64,000 bases of DNA from Streptosporangium roseum DSM 43021 (GTDB taxonomy: Bacteria; Actinomycetota; Actinomycetes; Streptosporangiales; Streptosporangiaceae), in NCBI RefSeq assembly GCF_000024865.1, contig NC_013595.1:8556001-8620000 (forward strand). Direction: 5' to 3'. This document shows, piece after piece, positions 32,012-40,193 of the stretch. The notes below the pieces were generated by a model. That model saw only the letters and a program-made list of their open reading frames with translations, was not told the DNA's origin and did no database searches. Each line of letters begins with the position of its first letter. Position 1 is the stretch's first letter. The position numbers and the translations under genes are program-made.

Positions 32012-32286
32012 AGACGGCCGGCCCGGCGGAGCTCGGCTTCCACCTCGGCCTGGGAGTGGGTACGTCCTGCCTCCAGATCGGCGATCCCCTCACGGAGGGC
32101 CGCCACGGTTTCGGCGGAGGCGAGGATCTCGATCATCTCTCGCATCGTCTCGTAGTCGTCCACGGCGACCAGCACGGCCGCGGGCACGCCGTTACGGGTG
32201 ATCTCGAATCGCTCATGCGTGCTGACGGCGGACTCGACGATGCTCGAGAGCCGGGCTCGGGCGTCCGCCAGAGGAAGAACTGTCAT
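32008..32286 (-). CDS. Phd/YefM-family antitoxin
   Basis: 92 residues. 'VLPLADARARLSSIVESAVS' and 'FEITRNGVPAAVLVAVDDYE' are the Phd N-terminal DNA-binding pattern; the rest is the toxin-wrapping tail. TAAAAT on the minus strand (32299-32294) ends 7 bases before ATG 32286, too close for a leader, so the message probably starts at or near the ATG. ATG 32292 is an alternative. Confidence 0.9.
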   Translation of the reverse strand: MTVLPLADARARLSSIVESAVSTHERFEITRNGVPAAVLVAVDDYETMREMIEILASAETVAALREGIADLEAGRTHSQAEVEAELRRAGRL

Positions 32287-32299
32287 GTACATAATTTTA
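32287..32299 (-). promoter_or_regulatory. Likely -10 of the phd/relE operon, leaderless
   Basis: TAAAAT (complement of 32294-32299) followed by TATGTACATG, which contains the palindrome ATGTACAT. The palindrome over the start could bind Phd. Confidence 0.45.
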
Positions 32300-32382
32300 G
32301 CCAACGAAAAGCGCGGCAGCCAACGACCCGGACCCACGCCCACGGCGAACCATGCCGGAGCCGGGACCGGAACGGCTCCTTC

Positions 32383-32775
32383 TCACGCACTCAGCTGGTC
32401 TATACGAGATTTCGACAGCTCGAGCAGGGCCGCGCTGTCCCGGACCGAGACACCTGCCGCCCGGAGGGCGGCCACGGCTTCCCTGGCGGTCTCACCGAGC
32501 CGGGCTGCCACCTGATCGCGCTGAGTGCGCAGTTCGCGGTAGGTGTCGAGCACCGTGGGAGACACGCCGGCCACTTCGTACAGATAGGTCACGACGATCT
32601 CAGCCTCTGAAGGCGCGTCGAGGATGAAGTGCTTGGCCGCCTCGACTTCTTCGTACAGTTCCGGCAGGGTGTCACCGGAGACGCCACCCGCGATGGGAGC
32701 GTCCACCGGGAGTGCGATCCAATAGTCGGCCTTGCGTATGGCCCTCATCGTGAGCTGCAGGGGTGTGCCGGTCAT
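32383..32775 (-). CDS. HicB-like antitoxin
   Basis: 130 residues from ATG 32775, which overlaps the stop of the upstream gene (ATGA). The N-terminal half has the HicB partial RNase-H-like pattern ('YWIALPVDAPIAGGVSGDTL', 'PELYEEVEAAKHF'). The C-terminus carries a helix-turn-helix-like end ('AAGVSVRDSAALLELSKSRI'). Order toxin first, antitoxin second is that of hicAB. Confidence 0.7.
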   Translation of the reverse strand: MTGTPLQLTMRAIRKADYWIALPVDAPIAGGVSGDTLPELYEEVEAAKHFILDAPSEAEIVVTYLYEVAGVSPTVLDTYRELRTQRDQVAARLGETAREAVAALRAAGVSVRDSAALLELSKSRIDQLSA

Positions 32776-33005
32776 TCCATCCATCCTTTCCCGAACACGT
32801 CTTCCAAATCATGGGCGAGGGCTGCGAGCAGGTCCGGGTCCATATGGCGTACGGGGACCCGGGAGCGGGCTACCACCACCTGATCGGAGTCGTAGAGCAG
32901 AAGAGATCGCGTTGTTCGACCCGCATCGATCCAGTCGGGGCGCAGAGCATGCCGACGTGCGAGCTCGTAGATCCGGTCGCGGATTTCTGAGTATGTCTGA
33001 AGCAC
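32772..33005 (-). CDS. HicA-like small protein without the usual catalytic histidine
   Basis: 77 residues from GTG 33005. The C-terminal 'SRVPVRHMDPDLLAALAHDL' resembles the HicA ending (vPrH...l..gtl..il). The GSHh motif with the catalytic His is replaced by 'AGRTTRSLLLY'. The first 20 residues form a helix. No clear ribosome site. The assignment rests on gene order and partial pattern. Confidence 0.55.
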   Translation of the reverse strand: MLQTYSEIRDRIYELARRHALRPDWIDAGRTTRSLLLYDSDQVVVARSRVPVRHMDPDLLAALAHDLEDVFGKGWME

Positions 33006-33339
33006 CCACGGAAGCTAGCGTACTGGTCGAAGGGCGTCCAGCGAACTGGACAAACACCTGAAGGTCTGCTGTGTTACAGGTGGATAAGTCCCTGCGCGAC
33101 ACGCCGGGAGCGTTCAGGCGCCGAACGACGGCTCGGCCCCCACCGGCCCCGGAAGGCTGCCGCACCCACCACCCCGCGCTTCGCATTTGCTGTCCTCAAA
33201 CGGCAGATCATCCAAAAATGTCAGGATTTTTGCACTAAAAGCTTGCATTTGCCGTAAAGATTTGCGGTCGGGGACGTCACGGCCCCCGTTACGTGGACGG
33301 TAATGGTTTTACCAATCCGTGCCGGTTATGGTGTGCTTT
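33006..33339. other. Intergenic region with A/T-rich repeats and a TGGT-TTT-ACCA site
   Basis: This 334-base gap separates the HicA-like gene from the divergent XRE gene. GCATTTGC occurs twice (about 33184 and 33245), and TTTGC several more times, between 33180 and 33270. TGGT-TTT-ACCA at 33304-33314, inside a larger GGTAA...TTACC, lies 26 bases before the XRE start and is a candidate autoregulatory operator. No gene seen. Confidence 0.5.
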
Positions 33340-34143
33340 GTGACCTCCACCAGCGCGTCCCGGCCTGTCGGCGAGCTTCTGCGCCAGTGGCGGGAACGCC
33401 GGCGGATGAGCCAGATGGATCTCGCCATCCAGACCGACATCTCCACCCGGCATCTGAGCTTCGTGGAGACCGGCCGGTCCAAGCCGAGCCGGGACATGAT
33501 CCTGCGCCTCGCCGAGGAGCTGGACCTCCCGCTCCGCGAGCGCAACCACCTCCTGCTCTCCGGCGGGTTCGCACCGGTCTACGCCGAGACACCGCTCAAC
33601 TCGCCGCAGATGTCGTCGGTCAGGGAGGCGCTCGGCCAGGTGCTGAGCGGGCACGAGCCGTACCCCGCGGTGGTGGTGGACCAGGGCTGGAACCTGGTGG
33701 ACCGCAACGCCGCCACCGGCGTGCTGCTGCGCGGCGTCGCACCGGAGCTGCTCGTCCCGCCGGTCAACGTGCTCCGGCTGAGCCTGCACCCCCGCGGGAT
33801 GGCCCAGCGGATCATCAACCTGGGCGAGTGGCGCGCCCACCTGCTGCACCGGCTGCGCCGCCAGATCAGCCTCACCGCCGACCCCGACCTGGCCTCGCTC
33901 TGGCGAGAGCTCGACGAATACCCCTGCGACCAGCCGGAGCCCGAGATAGAGCGGCCCGGCCCCGGGGACATAGTGATCCCCCTGCGGCTGCGCCGCGGCT
34001 ACCGGGAGCTCGCCTTCTTCAGCACGATGGCCACCTTCGGCACCCCGCTGGACATCACCGTCGCCGAGCTGGCCATCGAGGCCTACTTCCCGGCGAACCC
34101 CGAGACCGCCGCCTACCTGCAGCACCAGCACCACCCCGACTAG
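33340..34143 (+). CDS. XRE regulator with MmyB-like ligand domain
   Basis: 267 residues from GTG 33340, the start that matches the family. HTH 'RMSQMDLAIQTDISTRHLSF' then 'VETGRSKPSRDMI', and an MmyB-like PAS-type domain ('PYPAVVVDQGWNLVDRNAAT'). Members bind fatty-acid-like ligands and usually repress a neighbouring oxidoreductase gene; none is adjacent here, so the target is unclear. Confidence 0.9.
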   Translation: MTSTSASRPVGELLRQWRERRRMSQMDLAIQTDISTRHLSFVETGRSKPSRDMILRLAEELDLPLRERNHLLLSGGFAPVYAETPLNSPQMSSVREALGQVLSGHEPYPAVVVDQGWNLVDRNAATGVLLRGVAPELLVPPVNVLRLSLHPRGMAQRIINLGEWRAHLLHRLRRQISLTADPDLASLWRELDEYPCDQPEPEIERPGPGDIVIPLRLRRGYRELAFFSTMATFGTPLDITVAELAIEAYFPANPETAAYLQHQHHPD

Positions 34144-34157
34144 AGGACCCGGCCGCC

Positions 34158-34217
34158 GGTGGACCGGGCGGCGGTGGACCGGGCGGCGGTGGACCGGGCG
34201 GCGGTGGACCGGGCGGC
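34158..34217. repeat. 15-bp tandem repeat, four units
   Basis: GGTGGACCGGGCGGC repeated exactly at 34158, 34173, 34188 and 34203, just after the XRE stop. The period is a multiple of three, but no gene reads through it. Confidence 0.92.
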
Positions 34218-34297
34218 GGGCGGTGCACCGCGGCCGGCGCGTCACGCCGGTTGATAGCCTGCCCGGAGTCCCCCTTTTTCGCGACTGCGGGGGCGCC

Positions 34298-35059
34298 GTG
34301 GGGTCATGGTTCTCGACGGAGATCGTGGCGGCCGGGAAACTCCGGCTGTTCTGCTTCTTCGTCTCCTTCATCGCCACGTTCCTGTTCATCCGGATCAGCG
34401 TGCGCCTGATCCGGGCCCAGGTGAGATGGTGGCCGGGGAACGTGGCACCCGGCGGCATGCACATCCACCATGTGGTGTTCGGCCTGGTCTTCATGTGCGT
34501 GGGCGGGATCAGCGGGCTGGCGGTGGAGGACAACACCTCGGCCTCGGCGGGACTGCTCGCCGCGCTCTTCGGCAGCGGGACCTCGCTCGTGCTGGACGAG
34601 TTCGCGCTGGTGCTCCACCTCGACGACGTCTACTGGACGCAGCAGGGCCGCCTGTCGGTGGACGCCGTGTTCGTCGCCGTCGCGCTGTGCGGCCTGGCCC
34701 TGCTCGGCGCGAGCCCCCTGGAACTCGGCGACGCGCTCAACCCCGGCGCGGACGGCAAGGTCCTGTCCCGCACCGAGATCGCGCTGATCGTCGGCACCAA
34801 CACGCTGCTGTCGCTCATCAGCCTTGCCAAGGGGAAGATCTGGACCGGCCTGCTCGGGATCTACATCACCCCGCTGGCCCTGATCGGCGCGGTCCGGCTG
34901 GCCCGTCCCGGCTCCCCCTGGGCGCGGCGGCGCTACAGACCGGGCTCGCGGAGGCTGCGCCGGGCCGAGTGGCGGGAGAAGCGGATCCGGGACCCGATCG
35001 AACGGGTGAAGATCGGCTTCCAGAACTTCGTGGCCGGCCGCCCGTCCGCCAAGCCGTGA
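34298..35059 (+). CDS. Integral membrane protein of unknown function
   Basis: About 253 residues with six or so hydrophobic segments. Conserved-looking polar motifs sit in or near the membrane: 'GGMHIHHVVFGLVF' with three His and 'LDEFALVLHLDDVYW' with acidic residues and His. These could bind a metal, as in membrane hydroxylase-like or rhomboid-like folds, but I cannot name a family. The C-terminus is strongly basic. GTG 34298 (G-run upstream) is preferred to GTG 34223. Confidence 0.75.
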   Translation: MGSWFSTEIVAAGKLRLFCFFVSFIATFLFIRISVRLIRAQVRWWPGNVAPGGMHIHHVVFGLVFMCVGGISGLAVEDNTSASAGLLAALFGSGTSLVLDEFALVLHLDDVYWTQQGRLSVDAVFVAVALCGLALLGASPLELGDALNPGADGKVLSRTEIALIVGTNTLLSLISLAKGKIWTGLLGIYITPLALIGAVRLARPGSPWARRRYRPGSRRLRRAEWREKRIRDPIERVKIGFQNFVAGRPSAKP

Positions 35060-35113
35060 GCCGCCGCGCCGCCGCATGTCGCCGCATGTCGCCGCGCCGC
35101 CGCGTGTCGCCGA

Positions 35114-35138
35114 GGGGGCGGGAAACGTTCCCGCCCCC
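35114..35138. terminator. 11-bp-arm hairpin between convergent genes
   Basis: GGGGGCGGGAA (35114-35124) and its exact complement (35128-35138) with loop ACG, between the membrane protein and the end of the organosulfur operon. Confidence 0.8.
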
Positions 35139-35188
35139 TGCGGCCCGTCTGACCGGGGCGATACACGAGCGGGGTGCTCGCCCCGCCG

Positions 35189-36091
35189 TCAGCCGATCAG
35201 TTTGGCGATCTCCGGGTCGACGGCGTCGGCGACCATGATCTTCCGGTCGATGAGGCCGCCGGCGTGGAAGAGGTCGGCGGCGCGCTGCTGCTCGGCGACG
35301 AACTCCTCGGTGACCGGGTGCAGCCCGAAGGGGCGCTTGCGCAGGGCGTTCTCCCAGTGGTCGACGTCGCCGCCGTCGTCGGCCGCGAACAGCTCGGCCG
35401 CCTCGCGGTAGTTCTCCTGGATCCAGGCGTCGGACTCCTGGAGGGCGGCGACGATCGCGGCGAGCTGCTCGGGCTGCTTCTCGGCGAAGTCACGCCGGGT
35501 GAACCAGAGCGAGCGGTGGCTGAACAGCCCGTCGGTGGCGACCAGCTCGCGGACGGACGTCTGCTCCTCGACCTTGCTGAGCGACGGGTAGGAGCCGACC
35601 CACGCGTCCACCTCGCCGTTGAGGAGCAGCGCCCCCGCGTCGGTCCCGGCGTCGACGGGCACGATGTCCTTCCAGCCCAGGCCCACCTTGTCGAGGGCGA
35701 ACAGCAGCAGCGTGGTCTGCCAGGAGCCGTGCCCGAGCGCGACCCTCTTCCCCTTCAGGTCCTCAAGAGAGGCGATGGGCGAGTCCTCCAGCACCACCAG
35801 CCTGCCGTTCTCGTGCCGGGAGCCGGAGACCGCGACGTAGACGACGTCGTGTCCCTTGCCCTGGGCGGTGACCGGCGGCGTGGAGCCGGTGCCGATGAAG
35901 TCGTAGCCGCCGTCGAACAGGTGGTCGCCGTGGAGCGAGGGCAGCCCGTCGGTCGGCGCGGGCCTGTCACCGGCCGGGAGGGTGCGCAGGTCCACCCACT
36001 CCACGTCGGGGATCGCGCGCTCCAGGATGCCGCGGTGGCGCAGCACCCAGAGGGAGTTGTTGTGGGGGAAATATCCGACTCGAACACTCAT
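35189..36091 (-). CDS. Signal-less, cysteine-free protein of the substrate-binding fold (last gene of the organosulfur operon)
   Basis: 300 residues of the SsuA/TauA/NMT1-like fold: 'VRVGYFPHNNSLWVLRHRGI', 'LEDLKGKRVALGHGSWQTT', 'LLNGEVDAWVGSYPSLSKV'. It has no signal peptide or lipobox and no cysteine at all, so it should stay in the cytoplasm. It is the fold of the DszB-like enzyme encoded at 39342 but lacks the catalytic Cys. The start overlaps the SsuD stop (ATGA). It may be an inactive paralogue, a carrier, or an enzyme using other residues. Confidence 0.85.
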   Translation of the reverse strand: MSVRVGYFPHNNSLWVLRHRGILERAIPDVEWVDLRTLPAGDRPAPTDGLPSLHGDHLFDGGYDFIGTGSTPPVTAQGKGHDVVYVAVSGSRHENGRLVVLEDSPIASLEDLKGKRVALGHGSWQTTLLLFALDKVGLGWKDIVPVDAGTDAGALLLNGEVDAWVGSYPSLSKVEEQTSVRELVATDGLFSHRSLWFTRRDFAEKQPEQLAAIVAALQESDAWIQENYREAAELFAADDGGDVDHWENALRKRPFGLHPVTEEFVAEQQRAADLFHAGGLIDRKIMVADAVDPEIAKLIG

Positions 36092-37239
36092 GATGGGGTT
36101 CCTTCCAACAGTGGGGAATCAATACGGAGGTCGTGGCCGCGCAGCAGCGGCAGCACGTTCTCGCCGACCCGGTAGGCCTCTTCCAGGTGGGGCACGCCCG
36201 CGAGGATGAAGGCTCCGACGCCGAGGTTGATCAGCTCGTCCAGCCGCTCGGCGACCTGCCCGTAGCTGCCGACCAGGCCGAACGCGGGTCCGCCGCGCAG
36301 CAGGTGGAAGCCGCCCCACACGTTGGGCGTGACCTCCAGGTCGCGGTAGCCGTTGACGGCCCCGGTGACGAACGACTGGCTGCGCTGCCAGCCGATGGAG
36401 TCGCCCGTGGCGCCGCGGAGCACGGTGGGATCGATGTTGTCCCAGCCCCGGCGGATCTCGTCCCAGGCCTCCTCCTCGGTCTCCCGGGCGAGCACGTCGA
36501 TGCGGACGGCGAACTTGGGCGTGCGGTCGCTGTTGGCCCTGACCTGGTCGAACTTCTCGGTCAGCGCGTGGAACGGCTCCAGCCAGGACAGGTAGTAGTC
36601 CGCGTGCCGCCCGGCCGCGTCGATGGCGGCCCTGGAGGAGCCGGAGAAGTAGATCTCCGGGAACGGCTGCCCGGCCAGCCCCTCCGGCAGCCCCGCGCCC
36701 TCGACCTTGTAGAAGCGCCCGTCGAAGTCGAACGGCCCGCCGTTCCAGACGCCCCTGAGCACGTCGAGGAACTCCGAGGTGCGCGCGTAGCGGTCGTCGT
36801 GGTCGACCCTGTCGCCCCACCAGAGCTGGTCGGGGCCGCCGCCGCCGGAGATGATGTTGTAGACGAGCCGTCCGCCGGTGGCCCGCTGCAGGCTGGCCGA
36901 CATGCGCGCGGCCTGCACCGGGTGGAGGAACCCGGGCTGGAAGGCGACCATGAACCGGTAGGTCGTGGTCTCCCTGGCCAGGGTCGCCGCCGTCGCCCAC
37001 GGGTCGTCGGTGTTGGGGAAGGACGGCAGCAGCCCCCCGACGAACCCGGAGATCTCCGAGGCCCGCGCGACGTCACCCATGTGCTCGACGTAGCTGTAGT
37101 CGTCACGCTCGCCGTCGCGGACGCCGGGAGCCAGGCTGCCCGGTACCACCGGCGCCCACTCCCCCCGGCTGACGACCCTCCTGCGGAGCGACGGCTGGTC
37201 GCCGTGCGTCCCGACGCGCCAGTAGATGTCAACGGACAC
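36088..37239 (-). CDS. SsuD-like FMNH2-dependent monooxygenase (LLM class)
   Basis: 383 residues from GTG 37239 with AGGAGG 6 bases upstream. It follows SsuD closely: 'VDIYWRVGTHGDQ' at the start, 'MVAFQPGFLHPVQAARMSAS', 'LVYNIISGGGGPDQ', 'PEIYFSGSSRAAIDAAG', 'VWGGFHLLRGGPAFGLVGSY' and 'PHLEEAYRVGENVLPLL'. SsuD desulfonates alkanesulfonates to an aldehyde and sulfite with reduced flavin from a separate reductase. No reductase gene is in the window. It overlaps both neighbours. Confidence 0.92.
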   Translation of the reverse strand: MSVDIYWRVGTHGDQPSLRRRVVSRGEWAPVVPGSLAPGVRDGERDDYSYVEHMGDVARASEISGFVGGLLPSFPNTDDPWATAATLARETTTYRFMVAFQPGFLHPVQAARMSASLQRATGGRLVYNIISGGGGPDQLWWGDRVDHDDRYARTSEFLDVLRGVWNGGPFDFDGRFYKVEGAGLPEGLAGQPFPEIYFSGSSRAAIDAAGRHADYYLSWLEPFHALTEKFDQVRANSDRTPKFAVRIDVLARETEEEAWDEIRRGWDNIDPTVLRGATGDSIGWQRSQSFVTGAVNGYRDLEVTPNVWGGFHLLRGGPAFGLVGSYGQVAERLDELINLGVGAFILAGVPHLEEAYRVGENVLPLLRGHDLRIDSPLLEGTPS

Positions 37240-38236
37240 GGACGTCCTCCTTCGCCAGCAGCGGCAGCAGCCGCTCGCCCAGGCGGTAGGTCTCCTCGAT
37301 GTACGGCGTGGCCTCAAGGAAGAAGACGCCGACACCCCGGTCGATGTAGTCCCGGATCCCCGCCGCGACGGTCTCGAACGACCCCACCAGCCCGTTCCGG
37401 AGAGAGGCGCCGGGGAGCGCCCCCGGAGAACCGGAGGGCCGGAAGCCCCGCCACAGCCGGGTCCGCGGGTCGGGATCCGGCAGGCTCCCTGCCGTCCGCC
37501 CGCCGCGCGCCCACAGGCGGCGGGCCGCCTCCCACGCCTCGTCGTCGTCATCCCTGGCGAGGACCGGGATCCGCAGGCCGTACGCGACCCCGGGCAGGCT
37601 CGCGGCCTCGATGTCGTCCTCGGGGTCGAAGACGTGCACGTCGGCGTGGCGGGCGGACAGTTCGAGAGCCTCCTTCGAGGTCCCCGACAGGTGGATCCTG
37701 GGGAAGGCCCGGCCGGCCAGCGGCGACTGGAACCCGCCCGCCAGCACCTGGTAGAACCGCCCCTCGTAGGTGTAGTCCTCCTCGGACCAGACCCCCTTGG
37801 CGACGGTGAGGAACTCCTCGGCCCGCGCGTAGCGGTCCGGCCCCTCCAGGAAGTCGCCCTGCGCCCGCGCCACCGCCGGGTCGAGGTCGACGGCGATACG
37901 CCAGTCGAGACGGTCGCCGGAGAAGCGCTGCAGGGAGGCCGAGACCTTGGCCGCGTAGACGGGGGTGGCGATGCCGGGGTGGAACCCGGCCACCGCCCGG
38001 AGCCTGCGGCTCTGCCGGAGCAGTCCCGCCGCCACGACCAGGGACTCGTCCCCCTCGGGATCGAAGGAGGCCAGCGCCCCGTGGAAGCCCGCGATCTCCG
38101 CGGCCCTGCCGACCTGGGCCAGATGGTCGAACGGGCCGAAGGCTCGCCGGAGGTCGGTGACGGAGTCCGGAAAGGCCGGCCTCACGCCGCGCCCGCCGTC
38201 CGCCCGGCCCGGCAGCGTGATCAGGAACCTGGCCAT
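37229..38236 (-). CDS. Second LLM-class flavin-dependent monooxygenase
   Basis: 335 residues. Same barrel as the SsuD-like protein but more divergent: 'AVAGFHPGIATPVYAAKVSA', 'PRIHLSGTSKEALELSARHA', 'NGLVGSFETVAAGIRDYIDR', 'PYIEETYRLGERLLPLL'. Probably acts on another step or substrate, for example making the sulfinate that the DszB-like enzyme needs. ATG 38236 overlaps the stop of the DszB-like gene by one base (TGATG); its end overlaps the SsuD-like start by 11 bases. Confidence 0.9.
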   Translation of the reverse strand: MARFLITLPGRADGGRGVRPAFPDSVTDLRRAFGPFDHLAQVGRAAEIAGFHGALASFDPEGDESLVVAAGLLRQSRRLRAVAGFHPGIATPVYAAKVSASLQRFSGDRLDWRIAVDLDPAVARAQGDFLEGPDRYARAEEFLTVAKGVWSEEDYTYEGRFYQVLAGGFQSPLAGRAFPRIHLSGTSKEALELSARHADVHVFDPEDDIEAASLPGVAYGLRIPVLARDDDDEAWEAARRLWARGGRTAGSLPDPDPRTRLWRGFRPSGSPGALPGASLRNGLVGSFETVAAGIRDYIDRGVGVFFLEATPYIEETYRLGERLLPLLAKEDVRVR

Positions 38237-39342
38237 CAGACCGCCACCCCGTCCCGTTGCGGAACCGCGACCGAGGACCCGTGACCGCGCTCACCCGGGA
38301 GCCCGTCCGGCACCTCTGCCGGGAAGTCCGCAGGCTCGCCGGACTGCCGCGCCAGCCGTTCCCGGGCCGCGGCCAGCGGCTCGTGCGCCACCCAGTCGTC
38401 GACGTCGACGTTCGCCGCCAGGAAGCCGTGCACCAGGAGGAAGTCCTTCTGGATCTTCAGCAGGTCCAGCCGCTCCGGCGAGAGGTCCGGGTGGAGGCCC
38501 CTGTGGAAGTCGCCCCGGTAGGCGGTGGCCACACCCCGGGAGCCGGAGCGGGTCTCCGCCTCCAGGAAGCCCCGTACCGCCTCCAGGTTGCCCGCCGCCC
38601 AGTCGGCGGCGCGCAAGGTCTGCGTCAGGAAGCTCACCACCAGGTCCGGGTGGTCGGCGAGGAGGTCCTCGTGCACGGTGATCGGCCGCGGGGTGCCGTT
38701 GTTGACGCGGGTACGGGGGTCCGGATGCGCGTCCAGGTCCACCGCGACCACGGCGCCGATCTCCCTGGCCTGCTCGGCCGAGCGCGCACCCTTCACATAG
38801 ACCGCGTCGACCTCGCCGGCCGCCAGCTCCCTGAGCCCCGGCCAGGTCCCGGCCCGGCCGGCCCCGTCCCGCCCGACGTCGGACGTCGGCTGCTCCACCT
38901 CGACGAACGTCACGTCGTCGAAGGTGAGCCCGGCCTGGGACAGCGCTCCCTTGACCCCGTGCAGGGCCATCGCCCGGGGGAAGCTCCGCGCCCGCGTCTC
39001 CGCCCAGCCCGGCAGCGCGATCCGCGCGCCGCGCAGCCCCGCCGCGCCGGTGATGCCCGATTCCGGGCGGACCAGGATGGACTGCCACTCCTCGATCCAG
39101 GTCAGCCCGATCAGCCGGGTCTTCGCCCCCTCCGAGCGCGCGGCCAGTGCGGGAACGTTCCCGCCCTCGCGGAACAGCCCGAGGAGCCGGTGGTCGAAGT
39201 GGTGCTCGGCCAGCTCCGGGCCGGCGTCCTGCAGGACCCCGACCTCGCCGAACTCCTCGTGGAGCCAGCCCAGGTTGTATGCCAGGCCGCTGGCGGTGGG
39301 CACCGGGCAGCGGGTGAACCAGATCTTGTCGATCGTTGACAC
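38236..39342 (-). CDS. DszB-like sulfinate desulfinase
   Basis: 368 residues from GTG 39342 (AGAGGAG upstream), no signal peptide. It aligns with DszB, which hydrolyses an aryl sulfinate to sulfite: 'FTRCPVPTASG' against 'YSNCPVPNALL' at the active Cys; His48 and Arg58 keep the 10-residue spacing of DszB His60 and Arg70 (motif FREGGNVPAL). Further matches are 'KTRLIGLTWIEEWQSILVRP', 'AAGEVDAVYVKGA' and the C-terminal 'LLKIQKDFLLVHGFL'. The DszB sequence is recalled from memory. Substrate unknown. Confidence 0.8.
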   Translation of the reverse strand: MSTIDKIWFTRCPVPTASGLAYNLGWLHEEFGEVGVLQDAGPELAEHHFDHRLLGLFREGGNVPALAARSEGAKTRLIGLTWIEEWQSILVRPESGITGAAGLRGARIALPGWAETRARSFPRAMALHGVKGALSQAGLTFDDVTFVEVEQPTSDVGRDGAGRAGTWPGLRELAAGEVDAVYVKGARSAEQAREIGAVVAVDLDAHPDPRTRVNNGTPRPITVHEDLLADHPDLVVSFLTQTLRAADWAAGNLEAVRGFLEAETRSGSRGVATAYRGDFHRGLHPDLSPERLDLLKIQKDFLLVHGFLAANVDVDDWVAHEPLAAARERLARQSGEPADFPAEVPDGLPGERGHGSSVAVPQRDGVAV

Positions 39343-39405
39343 GTGACTCCTCTGTACTGCTCTGTACTGCGGGACTTCTCTGTACTGCGGGACTTCGGAT
39401 CGGCG

Positions 39406-39485
39406 CTTCGGCACTTCGGTGCTTCGGCGCTTCGGCACTTCGGTGCTTCGGTGCTTCGGTGCTTCGGTGCTTCGGTGCTTCAGTG
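39406..39485. repeat. Octanucleotide tandem repeat, ten units
   Basis: Ten consecutive 8-mers of the form CTTCGGTG (variants CTTCGGCA, CTTCGGCG and last CTTCAGTG). The last unit holds the stop codon of the ABC ATPase gene. The remaining gap to the DszB-like gene (39343-39405) contains copies of CTCTGTACTGCGGGACTT. The array is the untranslated gap inside the operon. Confidence 0.92.
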
Positions 39486-40193
39486 CGAGGCGGCGGCGAC
39501 GCCGAGGTGGGACAGGAACAGACGCCGGTGGGCGATGAAGGCGGGATCGTTGCGGTCACGGGGGTGCGGCAGGTCGATCGGCTGTTCCACGGCGAAGGCG
39601 CCCTCCCGCAGGACCGCGACCCGGTCCGCCAGCCGTACGGCCTCGTCCACGTCGTGCGTGACCAGCACGACGGCGGGCCGGTGCCGCGCGCACAGCTCGG
39701 CCACCAGCTCCTGCATCTGCAGGCGGGTCAGCGCGTCGAGCGCGGCGAACGGCTCGTCGAGCAGGAGCAGCTCCGGGTCACGGACGAGCGCCCTGGCCAG
39801 GGCGACCCGCTGGGCCTCCCCGCCGGAGAGCGTGGCCGGCCACGCACCGCCGTACCCTTCGAGACCGACCTCGGCCAGCGCGCCGCGCCCCGCCTCGCGG
39901 GCCGAGCGGGGCAGCCCGAGGGTGACGTTGGCCAGCACCCTCCGGGCCTGGACCAGGCGTGGTTCCTGGTAGACGGTCGTACGGCGGCGCGGCGCCAGGA
40001 CGGTCCCCTCGTCGGGCAGTTCGAGACCGGCGAGGATGCGCAGCAGAGTGGTCTTTCCGGTGCCGCTCGGCCCGAGCAGGACGAAGAACTCCCCGCGCCG
40101 GATCTCCAGGTCGATCCCGTCCAGGACGGTCTTGGGGCCGAACGCCTTGCGCAGTCCCCTGATGCTGACGGCACTGCTCACGGTCGCGCTCAT
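39480..40193 (-). CDS. Sulfonate-type ABC transporter ATPase (SsuB-like)
   Basis: 237 residues. Walker A 'LLGPSGTGKTTLLRILAGLE', Q-loop 'TTVYQEPRLV', signature 'LSGGEAQRVALARALVRDPE', Walker B 'LLLLDEPFAALD', H-loop 'LVTHDVDEAVRLADRV'. It is shorter than average but complete. ATG 40193 overlaps the permease stop (ATGA). Confidence 0.93.
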   Translation of the reverse strand: MSATVSSAVSIRGLRKAFGPKTVLDGIDLEIRRGEFFVLLGPSGTGKTTLLRILAGLELPDEGTVLAPRRRTTVYQEPRLVQARRVLANVTLGLPRSAREAGRGALAEVGLEGYGGAWPATLSGGEAQRVALARALVRDPELLLLDEPFAALDALTRLQMQELVAELCARHRPAVVLVTHDVDEAVRLADRVAVLREGAFAVEQPIDLPHPRDRNDPAFIAHRRLFLSHLGVAAASH

